A DNA stretch of 64,000 nucleotides from Arthrospira sp. PCC 9108 (GCA_016745315.1 CP066886.1:4402501-4466500), one strand, 5' to 3'. Positions 28,601 through 36,940 are shown, numbered from the stretch's first letter. Notes: generated by a model not told the origin, from the letters alone. Numbers and translations: made by a program.

Positions 28601-28879
28601 GTATTCCACTTTGACCGTTGGTGGAACCCAGCAGTAGAAAATCAAGCCACCGATAGAGTATTTCGGATTGGTCAAACTCGCAATGTACAAGTGCATAAAT
28701 TTGTCTGTACCGGAACCTTAGAAGAAAAAATCCATGACCTCATAGAAAGTAAACAAGCCTTAGCCGAACAAGTAGTTAGTTCTGGGGAAGACTGGCTAAC
28801 CGAAATGGATACCGACCAACTCAGAAACCTATTGATTTTAGACAGAAGTTCCATTATCGAAGAGTCCGAAGAAACCTAA
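25673..28879 (+). CDS. SNF2-family DEAD/DEAH-like helicase
   Basis: About 1068 residues from ATG 25673; the frame opens at TTG 25649, but MAILHGTWRIHQDD is the natural beginning. The N-terminal half (to about residue 560) is the bacterial SNF2-associated region, with no known catalytic motif. The motor follows: SNF2_N with Walker A ADDMGLGKTIELM, VCPTSVLGNWEREVKRFGP, DEAQNIKNP and LTGTPVENRL, then helicase C with LILSLKAGGVGLNL-type and DRWWNPAVENQATDRVFRIGQ motifs. It uses ATP to translocate on double-stranded DNA; the bacterial role is uncertain (RNA polymerase recycling or repair have been proposed for relatives). A stand-alone gene. Confidence 0.92.
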   Translation: MAILHGTWRIHQDDSYVFIWGETWRGGGAQQDNRWEIAPLSWAMTEAELSQWSLLQDMALSKLSPDTITEAIALPTHIDLHCGHLTPIHSAATVPTEAAEAQDIYLYPWLITGYRLNPSDAFHLFESLPLGTIDLDWLGDDIRFWSHVNRWSLDLLARRKFLPIISTSRLGEGLSSPVGASKWQPIVDSATDRARLLKFAGFMPTVCRISGLAPLQPQKVSSMVCAIFLPGRAEDLILGALGAMIDCQVRHIAQEVERKALTNVAILTPVVRMWLHGLADDAGGHIEADRAEIDTLQTSLENWMFPLQQSLVEQTQFRASFRLQPPQGKTQEWLLEYGLQAIDDPDFVVDAATIWKHPVEAFIYRERTIRYPQETLLAGLGLACKLYPVIENSLAEASPQGCWIDSGQVYEFITRLAWRFSDSGLGVILPPGLSQREGWASRLGLRIKANTPRGKNQVKIGLKSLLNFKWELSLGGQSLSKAEFERLVAKKSPLVEVNGEWVELRERDIKAAQAFFASRKEEMTLSLEDALRLSTGDSQTIERLPVVDFEAGGKLADLLTALTDNRTIDAIATPPTFKGELRPYQARGAGWLNFLQEWGLGACLADDMGLGKTIELMAFLLHLQLEKTLINPVLLVCPTSVLGNWEREVKRFGPSLKTLVHHGDKRAKGKAFPPAIKGKNLVITSYALTYRDQSELQSVKWQGVVLDEAQNIKNPEAKQSKTVKTLEADFKIALTGTPVENRLSELWSILEFLNPGYLGQRPFFQRRFAIPIEKYGDTESLQILRSLVQPFILRRLKTDKDIIQDLPEKQENTVFCPLSKEQASLYQKLVDESLSEIESSTGIQRRGMILGLLVKLKQVCNHPLLLGAKTKAKKEMPTLNSAYSGKLQRLNEMLEELISEGDRALIFTQFAEWGKLLKPYLEAKLNREVLFLYGGSRKLQREQMVDRFQQDPQGPPVMILSLKAGGVGLNLTRANHVFHFDRWWNPAVENQATDRVFRIGQTRNVQVHKFVCTGTLEEKIHDLIESKQALAEQVVSSGEDWLTEMDTDQLRNLLILDRSSIIEESEET

Positions 28880-29065
28880 CCTTTTCTCGGTCTCCTCAAA
28901 CCAACAGACCCCCCTGGACTTCTGGGTGATTGTCAATATTTCCCCTTACAAGTCCAGCAGAAGTTAAAAAAACCTAACAAATTCCCTTGAGTTCAAAAGC
29001 CAGTGATACAGTACAACTGCAAAATTCGATGAATTAATATCGAACTGGGTATTTTGGGAGGACTA

Positions 29066-30255
29066 ATGACAGAAGTTTATATCGTCTCCGCAACACGCAC
29101 CCCCCTAGGTAGGTTTGGGGGGGGTTATCTGGGTTTTCTCCGGCTGACCTAGGCGCTCATGCTATGAAAGCAGCATTGGCGAAAGCTGGGGTTTCCGGTG
29201 AAAATCTGGATCTTTATATTTTTGGAAATGTGTTGCGAGCAGGACACGGACAGCTAATACCCCGTCAAGCGGCTTTGAAAGCAGGTATACCCGCCACAGT
29301 CGATGGATATGCCATTGATATGGTTTGTTCTTCTGCTATGATGAGTCTGATTAATGGCTGCTACACTATTAAGGCTGGAGAGGCTGATCTAGTGCTGGCA
29401 GGAGGGACTGAGTGTATGTCGCAAACAGGGTTCTTTTTGTCTCACCGCGCTAGATGGGGTTATAAGTTCCTTATGGGAGCCCCAGAACAGTTGATGGATA
29501 TTCTGCTGTATGATGGTTTAACAGACTCTACTACCGGAGACGGTATGGGGGATGAAACTGAACGTTTGGCGGCTGAACATGGTTTCAGTCGTCAGGCTTT
29601 GGACGAGGTGGCTTTTTACTCCCAAAAACGCGCGGCGGAAGCTACGGAAAAAGGATTGTTTAAAAATGAAATCTCCCCCATTGAGGTGTCTAGCCGTAAG
29701 GGAACTCAGGTGATTGATACTGATGAGGGTATCCGCGCTGAGACTACTTTGGAAAGTTTGGCTAAGTTGCGTCCGGCTTTTCAGAAAGATGGGGTCTTAA
29801 CTGCTGGGAATAGTTCCCAAATTTCTGATGGTGCGGCGGCGATTATTTTGGCTAGTGAGGCTGCTGTACAAAAGTATGGTTTGAAACCTCTGGCTAAAGT
29901 GCTGGGCGGCGCTTGGGCTGGTGGTGAGAGTTGGCGGTTTCCAGAAGTGCCGATTTTGGCTACTCAGAAGTTACTGGGTCGCCTGAAAATGTCGGTTAAT
30001 GATTTCGATTTGTTTGAAAATAACGAGGCTTTTGCAGTTAGTACCTTGTTATTTGATACAATGTTGGGGGTCTCTCAAGATAAGTTGAATGTTAATGGTG
30101 GGGCGATCGCTCTCGGACACCCTATTGGCGCTTCCGGTTCCCGCATTGTTGTGACTTTACTTAATGCTTTGGAACAACACGATAAGAGTTTGGGGCTGGC
30201 GGCTTTGTGTCATGGTACTGGCGGCGGTACGGCTTTTGCTATTGAGCGTGTGTAG
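29066..30255 (+). CDS. phaA: Acetyl-CoA acetyltransferase (beta-ketothiolase), frameshifted near N-terminus
   Basis: Condenses two acetyl-CoA to acetoacetyl-CoA, the first step of polyhydroxybutyrate synthesis. ATG 29066 follows GGGAGGA and reads MTEVYIVSATRTPLGRFGG, then meets eight Gs at 29117-29124. After the run the frame that continues the family is shifted (LSGFSPADLGAHAMKAALAK), open from about 29125 to 30255. Nine or six Gs would restore one protein of about 396 residues. Catalytic residues are all in the second frame: Cys in MVCSSAMMS, His in GHPIGASGS, Cys in CHGTGGGTAF. An internal start at ATG 29164 would lose the first 30-odd residues. phaB follows after 28 bp. Confidence 0.88.
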
Positions 30256-30283
30256 GTTTTTTAGGTTTTTTTAAGGAGGATAA

Positions 30284-31006
30284 ATGGTTTCTTTAGGACT
30301 TGAGGATAAGGTGATTATTGTCACCGGCGGCGCACGGGGTATCGGTGCGGCTATTGTGAAGTTATTGGTGGAATTAGGCGCGAAAGTTGCATCTATTGAT
30401 GTCATTGACGGGGAAACTCCCACAGGTGGACTAGCCCTGAAAGCTGATGTGACTAAGTTGGACAGTATGGAGTCCGCTGCTAAGGAAATTAGCGAGAAGT
30501 TGGGGACTGTTTATGGTGTGGTCGCTAATGCTGGTATTACCCGCGATAATTTCTTTACTAAGTTGACTGATGAAGATTGGGATCAGGTCATTGCTGTTAA
30601 CCTTAAAGGGGTGAAAAATACCATTCAGCCTTTTATGCAAGGTATGTATGACCAGAATGCTGGCTCTATTGTGGCTATTAGTTCTATCTCTGGCGATCGC
30701 GGTAATGCTGGACAAACTAATTATGCTTCCACTAAAGCGGCTGTGATTGGGATGATGAAATCTCTCGCACGAGAAGGGGCTCGTTTTAATGTCCGCGCTA
30801 ATGCGATCGCACCCGGTTTTATTAATACCGAAATGACTCAAAAAATCCCTGAGAAAGTCCGCGATAAAATTACCGCAGAAATTCCTTTCCGGCGTTTTGG
30901 TGAACCTGAAGATATCGCCTGGGCTGTCGCTTTTTTACTCTCTCCTGTCGCTAGTAATTACGTCACCGGAGAAGTCCTGCGCGTTAATGGCGCTCACCAT
31001 ACCTAG
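30284..31006 (+). CDS. phaB: Acetoacetyl-CoA reductase
   Basis: 240-residue classical short-chain dehydrogenase. It reduces acetoacetyl-CoA to (R)-3-hydroxybutyryl-CoA with NADPH, the second step to polyhydroxybutyrate. Rossmann motif TGGARGIGAAI (about 15-25), NAGIT (about 82), catalytic Ser in AISSISGDRG, and Tyr-x3-Lys in NYASTKAAV; the end TGEVLRVNGAHHT is typical. A clear AAGGAGG lies 4 bases before the ATG. It forms an operon with phaA. The synthase genes phaE/phaC are not in the window. Confidence 0.93.
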   Translation: MVSLGLEDKVIIVTGGARGIGAAIVKLLVELGAKVASIDVIDGETPTGGLALKADVTKLDSMESAAKEISEKLGTVYGVVANAGITRDNFFTKLTDEDWDQVIAVNLKGVKNTIQPFMQGMYDQNAGSIVAISSISGDRGNAGQTNYASTKAAVIGMMKSLAREGARFNVRANAIAPGFINTEMTQKIPEKVRDKITAEIPFRRFGEPEDIAWAVAFLLSPVASNYVTGEVLRVNGAHHT

Positions 31007-31090
31007 GCTTTTCATCGCGGTTAGCTACTCCTAAATGGCGGCGGGTTTATTAGTCGGATTTCCGTTTTTCAAAACCTCCACTTTGACACT

Positions 31091-31111
31091 CCCCGGCGTG
31101 AACGCACGGGG
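31091..31111 (-). repeat. Right-end hairpin of the tnpB element
   Basis: Inverted repeat CCCCG(GCGTGAACGCA)CGGGG, followed on the reverse strand by AGTGTCAA. It closely resembles the solo end at 62052-62087. In the family this structure is the site recognised by the transposase and the source of the guide RNA's 3' part. Confidence 0.55.
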
Positions 31112-31121
31112 ATTCTTTGTT

Positions 31122-31576
31122 CTACGACACGACTTGCTGATGCAGGATTTCTCCAACAACAGTAGAGGACTTGTCTCCCAAAGCGTTGCTCGGCTGCCCG
31201 AAAGTTCCGGTATGCCCTACCGTACTCAATCCTCGACTCCGAATATTTCTAGCTGCGTTTTCATCCCTATCCATTGAGCAACCACACTTACAAACGTGCG
31301 TTCTTGTGGATAGCGTTTTCTTCACAATTGCACCGCAGTTAGAGCATTCTTGGCTAGTGTATTGCGGATTTACCGCAACCGTTACTCTTTCAAACACTTT
31401 AGCAAAGTATTCAAGCCCGACACGGAATTGATACCAAGATGCGTCGTTGATAGACTTAGCTAAACAATGATTCCGCACCATATTTTTAATTCTCAAATCT
31501 TCGTAGGCTATCAAGTCGTTTGACTGAACTACGCACCTTGCCAACTTCACAGCATGGTCTTTACGTTGCCTACTTA
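31122..31576 (-). CDS. tnpB: TnpB RNA-guided nuclease, C-terminal exon
   Basis: Continues the N-terminal exon at 34159-34891 after removal of intron 3. It reads SRQRKDHAVKLARCVVQSND, then the RuvC-II Glu in LIAYEDLRIKNMV, a zinc finger (CSNCGAIVKK, then CKCGC), and the RuvC-III Asp in MDRDENAARNIRSRG, with a short tail to the stop. All RuvC residues of TnpB are therefore present across the two exons. Joining exon 1 (CTTAAAA) to TAAGTAGG gives HYLK-I-SRQRK, in frame, which fits the family. Confidence 0.85.
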
Positions 31577-34158
31577 AGTAGGGGTCGAGAGAGATGTCGC
31601 CATCTCCCCCTCCCATACAAAACCGTACATGAGACTTTCACCTCATACGGCTCCTAGTTTGACCGTCTCCTTGTTAAGAGTACAGCATCATCTCTTCATC
31701 AAGAGCTGTTTTATCGTCGTGACAATGGCGGTGTAATAATTGAAGATTCTTGTAGTCATCCTTTCCGCCTTGGCTTCTAGGTACAATGTGGTCTATTTCA
31801 ATTAAGTCTGATGGGGTAAAGAATTGCCCACACCAGGTACATCTACCTTTTTGTTTTTTGAGTAGTTTTGCTACCCTAATTGGCGTGTCGATTGCTTGTC
31901 CTTTCCTGGTTGCCCAGTAAGTCCAATTTCCGTCGTATGGTGTTGCGTCGGGGCGTATTAGGGTATGTCTGACAATTGGAGTCCAGTTATGTTTGAATAG
32001 ATGTAACCCATCTTTGGTTTGGAATAGCCAATTTTCGTGTCTTTCTTTCCCATTGCTAAGTTTAATTGTTCCATGTCTGAAATAATTACTTAGCTTTTCG
32101 TGATTTGCCTTTCCGCATCTTGATACTGTCCATGCCTTTAACATTTGCCAGATTGTTTTGTCTAGCTTATTGAAGGTCTCTGTTGAGACTACCGCTGAGT
32201 AATAATTTGACCATCCCCGAATAATTGGATTTAGTCTACTAATCAAGGCTGATTGAGGTGCTGTTCTATGTTGTTTAATCACACCTTTAATCACTTCTGT
32301 GTGGGCTTTAACTGCTTTGTTGCTGGGTTTTATGTGGGTTTTATGTCCGATTAATCGACTCTTAGGCCCCCCTGTTTTCCCAGATTTATACTTTCCTACG
32401 GGATATTGCCTGATATTGAATCCTAGAAAATCAAACCCAGGTTCCTCAATCTTGCCATTATACTCAATAGGATTGAGTGTGTGACATATTCGGGTTTTTT
32501 CAGGTCTAATCTCTAGTCCTACAGGTTTTAGCCATATAGAAATAGCAGTCATGCACTGTTCAATGATTCCTAGGTCTTTGGAGATGACCACAAAATCATC
32601 GGCATATCTTATAAGGTTTACCTGATTGGTGCTGCCTTTATTTGGATACATTTCTTTGACTAACCTTTCTATTCCATCCAGTGCGATGTTGGCTAGTAGT
32701 GGACTTATTACTCCTCCTTGGGGTGTCCCTGCTTCTGTATCCTCAAATACACCGTTATCTAGCACGCCAGCTTTGAGCCATTGTTTCAGGTCTCTCTTCA
32801 AGCTGCTTGGACAATGAATTTTGGACAATAGGTAATCATGGTTTATTCGGTCAAAGCATTTTGCTATATCAGCATCAAGAACATAGTATTGTCCTTGATT
32901 TATGGCAGTATATATTCTACTTATTGCATCTTGTGCTGACCGTCCGGGTCGGAACCCATAGCTTGTGCCTTCAAACCTCGATTCCCATTCAGGTTCGAGG
33001 GCCGACTTAACCAAAGCTTGCCTTGCTCTATCTTGGATTGTGGGTATGCCTAGTGGGCGTTTTTCATCCCTACCAGGTTTTGGAATCCACACCCTTCGCA
33101 GTGGTTTTGCTTTGAGGTTTCCCTTAATGTTTTTGACAATTTCTAACCTTTGTCTTGGAGAGATTGCTCTTACTCCATCAACCCCGGCTGTTTTCTTGCC
33201 TTGATTATCTTGGGTCACTCGCCGCACTGCTAAGAGCCGGGCATAATACGATTTCACCAATAGACGTTGCAACCTTCGTGCCTTTGCGTCTTGTCCCGAT
33301 TTAGCTGCTTGAAATATACTCTTTTGGAGCTTGAAAACTTTCCGTTGAACCTTAGTCCATGGGATTGCCTTCCATGCGTTGTTCGTAGTCTTGATTGGTT
33401 TGGGTTTACCAAATCCTTTCTTTAAACTCGCTATCGCCATTTTGACTCTTATTAGACTCTATTCTTACAATCAAACCGTGACCTGTTAGCATATCCCTAC
33501 CATTACAGCAGGGCGTTGGCTTCTGGTCACATCTCACATCCTCTAGGACTTGCGGTTACACTTATCCCTACTGATATCTCGACCAGATAATCAGAGTCCA
33601 GGAGGACTTAAAACGTTCCGTTTATATGGGCATTCCATCTTTAGATTTGTCCTCTCCACCGGGGTACTTTTAAAGGTCTGTGTAGGTAGTAAAAAAAAAC
33701 CCCTACTTTTCCCCTTACTCTTTTGAGCGCAGCGTATCAACCTATTTCGCTACTTACTCTTTACGATGGTTCAAGCCAGACATTCGGTTTCCCTAATCAT
33801 GGATGGTTGGCAGTGGTCTCGTTTCTGGTGTTAGGTTGCACCTCGGAGCCTTCCGTTCCCCGCTTCAATCCTGGGGTTGTGATTCCCAAAACTGGGGGTG
33901 GCTATCGCCGTTACCCTAATTTCCTAACTTTTACTTATCCATTTTTGGACATCCTATAAGGAATTTGTATGAGTTAGTTTGTTTTGACCTTGGGTTCCCT
34001 GCCTTGATTTGTATCGTAGGATACTAATCGTTGGGACATATAAACAGTTATGAGGATGGTCAGGAGTGCGCTCCTTATATTCAACCAAGGGGTTGAAGTC
34101 CCCACCAGGCGGTTATTTCGGGTATTGCAACCCTATTTCATGCCTGAACGTCTCGCAC
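31577..34158 (-). mobile_element. Group II intron 3 (complete, RT intact), inside tnpB
   Basis: 2582 bp on the reverse strand. The 5' end GTGCGAGACGTTCAGGC is at 34158. Domain V (GAGCCGTATGAGGTGAAAG and ACGGTTTTG) is at about 31618-31654, and domain VI ends CGACCCCTACT at 31577. The 3' boundary was chosen to restore the tnpB frame and may be off by a few bases. The final bases (CT rather than the usual A-pyrimidine) are slightly unusual. The encoded RT is intact. Confidence 0.88.
31674..33440 (-). CDS. ltrA: Group II intron reverse transcriptase / maturase / HNH endonuclease
   Basis: 588 residues, near-identical in most parts to the RT of intron 2 and to the fragments in intron 1. MAIASLKKGFGKPKPIKTTN start; RT motifs GIPTIQDRARQALVKSALEP, YGFRPGRSAQDAISRIY, DADIAKCFDRINH, GTPQGGVISPLLANI and LIRYADDFVVIS; maturase domain; HNH motifs CTWCGQFFTPSDLIEIDHI and HRHCHDD. 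The N-terminal 25 residues differ from the intron 2 protein, so the start regions diverge fastest. It would be able to mobilise its own intron and possibly related copies. Confidence 0.92.
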   Translation of the reverse strand: MAIASLKKGFGKPKPIKTTNNAWKAIPWTKVQRKVFKLQKSIFQAAKSGQDAKARRLQRLLVKSYYARLLAVRRVTQDNQGKKTAGVDGVRAISPRQRLEIVKNIKGNLKAKPLRRVWIPKPGRDEKRPLGIPTIQDRARQALVKSALEPEWESRFEGTSYGFRPGRSAQDAISRIYTAINQGQYYVLDADIAKCFDRINHDYLLSKIHCPSSLKRDLKQWLKAGVLDNGVFEDTEAGTPQGGVISPLLANIALDGIERLVKEMYPNKGSTNQVNLIRYADDFVVISKDLGIIEQCMTAISIWLKPVGLEIRPEKTRICHTLNPIEYNGKIEEPGFDFLGFNIRQYPVGKYKSGKTGGPKSRLIGHKTHIKPSNKAVKAHTEVIKGVIKQHRTAPQSALISRLNPIIRGWSNYYSAVVSTETFNKLDKTIWQMLKAWTVSRCGKANHEKLSNYFRHGTIKLSNGKERHENWLFQTKDGLHLFKHNWTPIVRHTLIRPDATPYDGNWTYWATRKGQAIDTPIRVAKLLKKQKGRCTWCGQFFTPSDLIEIDHIVPRSQGGKDDYKNLQLLHRHCHDDKTALDEEMMLYS

Positions 34159-34891
34159 TTTTAAGATAGTGTTTACCTAGAATCTGTCTAGCTTTGCCTC
34201 TGTTTTTTGAACCTTTAACCTTCTTCGATACGCGACGGTGACTACGTTTTAAGACCCGTTCGCCTTTTCTCAGGAATCTAGGATTTTCAACGGTGACTCC
34301 GTTTGAATCGGTGTAATACTCTTTCAGTCCAACGTCTAAGCTAATGGTATTGCCTGTCGGCGCTGTGTTTTCTTTCCTGTCAACGTTAATACAGAATTGA
34401 ACGTACACACCATCAGCACGTTTCACCAGTCTTACCCGTTTGATCTGGCTGACTTGGTAAAAGTGTAAATCGCGTGTACCTTTGATTTTGAGTTTACCAA
34501 TTCCTTTTTTATCTGTGAAAGTTATTGATTTTCTGTCGTCTGCAAGTTTCCACCCGGTTGATTTATATTCAACTGAGCGACAATCTTTTTGAAACTTCGG
34601 ATACCCCTTTTTACCGGGAATATTCTTCTTGCAGTTTTCATAAAATCGAGAGATAGCTGACCAAGCTCTTTCAGCACTGGCTTGTCTCGCTTGAGAATTG
34701 AGTTCGTCGGTAAATGGAAAAGTCGCTGCCAGCACCGCACAGTATTTGTTCAAATCGTACTTATTCTTTTTAGGATTATCCACCCAATAGCGCCAACAGC
34801 TATTGCGGACAAACTGCGCTGTACGAATGGCTTCAGCTACTGCGATGAACTGGCTTGATTTTCCGTAGGTTTTGAACTCAAAAACTAGCAT
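34159..34891 (-). CDS. tnpB: TnpB RNA-guided nuclease, N-terminal exon
   Basis: Reads MLVFEFKTYGKSSQFIAV through the helical recognition and wedge regions to the RuvC-I aspartate in TISLDVGLKEYY, and ends GKARQILGKHYLK at the intron junction. Without splicing, translation would run eight codons into the intron (SARRSGMK) and stop at 34133. An AGGAGGT lies just before the ATG. TnpB is the RNA-guided DNA nuclease of IS200/IS605-family elements and the ancestor of Cas12. Whether the intron splices decides whether this copy is active. Confidence 0.85.
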
Positions 34892-34966
34892 GGCTCTACC
34901 TCCTATCTTATGCTAACGCCATCAGCACAAAATATTCGATATTGCCACAAAAATTTACAATTCAAG

Positions 34967-34983
34967 CCGTCCTAGAAGGACGG
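34967..34983 (-). repeat. Left-end hairpin of the tnpB element
   Basis: CCGTCCT-TCT-AGGACGG on the reverse strand, 76 bp upstream of the tnpB start, with AAAACCCC outside it. Confidence 0.5.
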
Positions 34984-35275
34984 GGTTTTAGACCCAGTTT
35001 CTTGATAACCCGCCACTCCATAATCCCCATAATTCGCGATCGCTTGTTCAAAACTCACACTATGTTAAGTTTTGTAAACAAAAATTAAGAAATGTTGCGA
35101 AAAATTTTTTTGGGCGGGGTTGCTTGCTTTTGTCGCTGACTCGTGGTATCATTTTAAATAATCGAATTATTGACATTTTTTTATTTTTGTAAATGTAAAA
35201 TTATTAAATAATATTTCCATATACTACCACTACTCCCCGCCACCTGTCAACCCTATTTCCGAATTAATTATTAAT

Positions 35276-35345
35276 TGTAGGGGCGCGCCTCTGCTGTCAA
35301 TTCTCAATTCCCCACGACCAGAGGCATAAACCCGCCCTACCCCAC
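35276..35345. repeat. REP/MITE-like element
   Basis: Starts TTGTAGGGGCGCGCCTCTGC and ends ATAAACCCGCCCTACCCC; same family as the 11262-11755 cluster but with a different interior. The 470 bp between the tnpB left end and 35454 holds this copy, the inverted repeat at 35371, and AT-rich DNA with no gene. Confidence 0.65.
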
Positions 35346-35370
35346 CGGGGAATTACAGGGGAAGGGGGAA

Positions 35371-35428
35371 GGTGCGTCAGTTGATAATTATCCGGTTCTC
35401 ATCGCCATAGTCGGGGGTCTGACGCACC
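35371..35428. repeat. Second inverted-repeat family, GGTGCGTCAG type, copy 2
   Basis: GGTGCGTCAG at 35371-35380 and CTGACGCACC at 35419-35428. Same ends as 11482-11539 with unrelated interior. It may also terminate transcription of the 35455 gene. Confidence 0.55.
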
Positions 35429-35454
35429 CTACAGTCGGGTGATCAATTATCCCG

Positions 35455-36075
35455 TTAAGAAGCCTCAGCCGGACGTATCCATAAACGATTATCAGAAGTA
35501 GCAGCAAACAATTTCCCTTCACTAGCAGCCATAGCCACCACATTATTAGCATGACCAATTTGCTGCCAGATCAAATCTTCGTGGACAGTATCGCGCATCC
35601 AGAGATTATTGTCAGAAGTAGCAGCATAAAGTTTTCCACCCGTAGCAGTTAATCCCACCACATTATTAGCATGACCAATCTCGACCCAAGGAATATCCTG
35701 AGTATTGACCTCCCGAGTTAATAACTTATTATCCGAAGTAACAGCATAGAGATTACCGTCACTGGCGGTCATGGCTATCACCTTCTCAGCCTGACCAATC
35801 TTATCCCATTTGATATCCTCAGCCACCCCTTCGCGGACCCAGAAGGAGCCATCTTGGGTAGCAGCAAATAACATATTATTAGTGGCAGCCATAGCGACAG
35901 CCTGATTAGCCTGACCAATCACCTGCCAGTTAATATCCCCAGGGACAGCCACCCTAATCCACAACTTATAATCTTGAGTAATTGCATAAAGGGCACCATC
36001 CATGGCAGCCATAGCGACCACATAGTTAGCATGACCGATGTGTTCCCAATTGCTCTCTCTTCTATTAATACTCAT
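35455..36075 (-). CDS. Five-repeat tachylectin-2-like beta-propeller protein
   Basis: 206 residues made of five tandem repeats of 40 residues, each W-x3-IG(H/Q)A-x2-VVAMAA-x3-G-LYA-x-T-x-D-x-LW-x-R (first WEHIGHANYVVAMAA, last WQQIGHANNVVAMAASEGK). Five blades of this length fit a tachylectin-2-like propeller; tectonin repeats are the alternative. Tachylectin-2 binds N-acetyl sugars, so a lectin role is possible but only inferred. No signal peptide, so cytosolic unless exported otherwise. Repeats 4 and 5 are most alike, suggesting recent internal duplication. Confidence 0.75.
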   Translation of the reverse strand: MSINRRESNWEHIGHANYVVAMAAMDGALYAITQDYKLWIRVAVPGDINWQVIGQANQAVAMAATNNMLFAATQDGSFWVREGVAEDIKWDKIGQAEKVIAMTASDGNLYAVTSDNKLLTREVNTQDIPWVEIGHANNVVGLTATGGKLYAATSDNNLWMRDTVHEDLIWQQIGHANNVVAMAASEGKLFAATSDNRLWIRPAEAS

Positions 36076-36142
36076 TAAAACAGACTCCTTCAGTTTTAAA
36101 GATCTGATGGCAGACCCATCATAGCCAAATAATTAACAAAAT

Positions 36143-36201
36143 CAACCCCATGCCGACCCGGGGATGCGATCGCTCAACAATAGCCTTTAGACATGGGGTT
36201 G
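36143..36201 (-). terminator. Probable terminator of apcD
   Basis: CAACCCCATG (36192-36201, read in reverse) pairs with CATGGGGTTG (36143-36152) across a loop of about 39 bases, followed on the reverse strand by ATTTTGTTAATT. It lies about 37 bp after the apcD stop. The large loop lowers confidence. Confidence 0.45.
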
Positions 36202-36237
36202 TTTGTGCCTATAGCTAAAAACCCAAACAATCCCTAG

Positions 36238-36723
36238 TTAGGACATAGCTTGGATAATAAAGTCAAAGTAAGGGGCTGCCTCCTTAGCATCTTCATCATC
36301 CAAAAGCGCCAGAGATGCTTCCTTGAGGCAACGGATAGCCTCTACCATTCCCGGCATAGGAACACCCAGAGAATTGTACATTTCCTTAACCCCAATCAAG
36401 CCAATGCTTTCAATAGGATCTTTATCTCCAGACAGAATGCCATAAGTAATTACACGCAGATACCAGCCATAGTCCCGCAAACACAAGGAACGTTCCCGCT
36501 GTCCAGCGGCATTACCACCGGGGGCAATAAAATCTGGGCGCTTCTTCCACAGTTGTGCGCTAGCACGGTCAACAATCTTTTTTTCGTTTTCGGTAAGTGT
36601 ATCGACAATCCGCAACCTTTGCTCACCAGTTTTCAAGAAATCACTAATATTCTTGAGTTCCCCAGTGGTCGGGTAACGGAGTTCATCATCGGCCTTGAGA
36701 ATAACTTGGCTTACTACAGTCAT
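36238..36723 (-). CDS. apcD: Allophycocyanin alpha-B subunit
   Basis: 161-residue phycobiliprotein of the phycobilisome core; ApcD is a terminal emitter passing energy to the photosystems, notably photosystem I. Phycocyanobilin attaches to the Cys in LCLRDYGWYLR (near 81). MTVVSQVILKADDELRYPT, RPDFIAPGGNA, GVKEMYNSLGVPMPGMV and the end PYFDFIIQAMS separate it from ApcA and ApcB. The start is ATG 36723; no strong ribosome site. The gene stands alone, as apcD usually does, with a likely terminator downstream and a fossil intron upstream. Confidence 0.93.
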   Translation of the reverse strand: MTVVSQVILKADDELRYPTTGELKNISDFLKTGEQRLRIVDTLTENEKKIVDRASAQLWKKRPDFIAPGGNAAGQRERSLCLRDYGWYLRVITYGILSGDKDPIESIGLIGVKEMYNSLGVPMPGMVEAIRCLKEASLALLDDEDAKEAAPYFDFIIQAMS

Positions 36724-36752
36724 CGTTTTTCAAACAGATAAACAATAATTTC

Positions 36753-36940
36753 CGGTCGAGATAGCCTTGACAGCCTACCCCCCTATTGAGAATGGTACAT
36801 TAAAGTTTCCCCTCATAGCGATCCTAGTCTAAATACTGGGGGTTATCGGTACGGCTTATGCTTACTAGTATTATTCAGGTTGACCCACTGATATATTCTC
36901 GCGATCGCATCCTCAACAGATTGTCCCAGTCTGAGGGAGT
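36753..36940 (-). pseudogene. Fossil group II intron with RT fragment
   Basis: On the reverse strand 36889-36933 encodes GQSVEDAIARIY, close to the GRSAQDAISRIY motif of the intact intron RTs. It is followed within about 60 bp by a degenerate domain V (GGATCGCTATGAGGGGAAAC, with GTACCATTC) and a domain VI stem ending ATCTCGACC at 36753. Most of the RT and all of domain I are deleted. It lies in the 370-bp gap between apcD and the rlmD-type gene, which holds nothing else I can name. Confidence 0.6.

Larger units (their letters stand above)
31085..34990 (-). mobile_element. IS200/IS605-type tnpB element, interrupted by group II intron 3
   Basis: A reverse-strand tnpB gene flanked by subterminal hairpins of the IS200/IS605 kind: left-end hairpin CCGTCCTTCTAGGACGG at 34967-34983 (upstream of the gene) and right-end hairpin CCCCGTGCGTTCACGCCGGGG at 31091-31111 (downstream). 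There is no tnpA, so it would depend on a Y1 transposase in trans. The reading frame is split by a complete group II intron at 31577-34158. Exact element ends are not determined. Confidence 0.8.
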
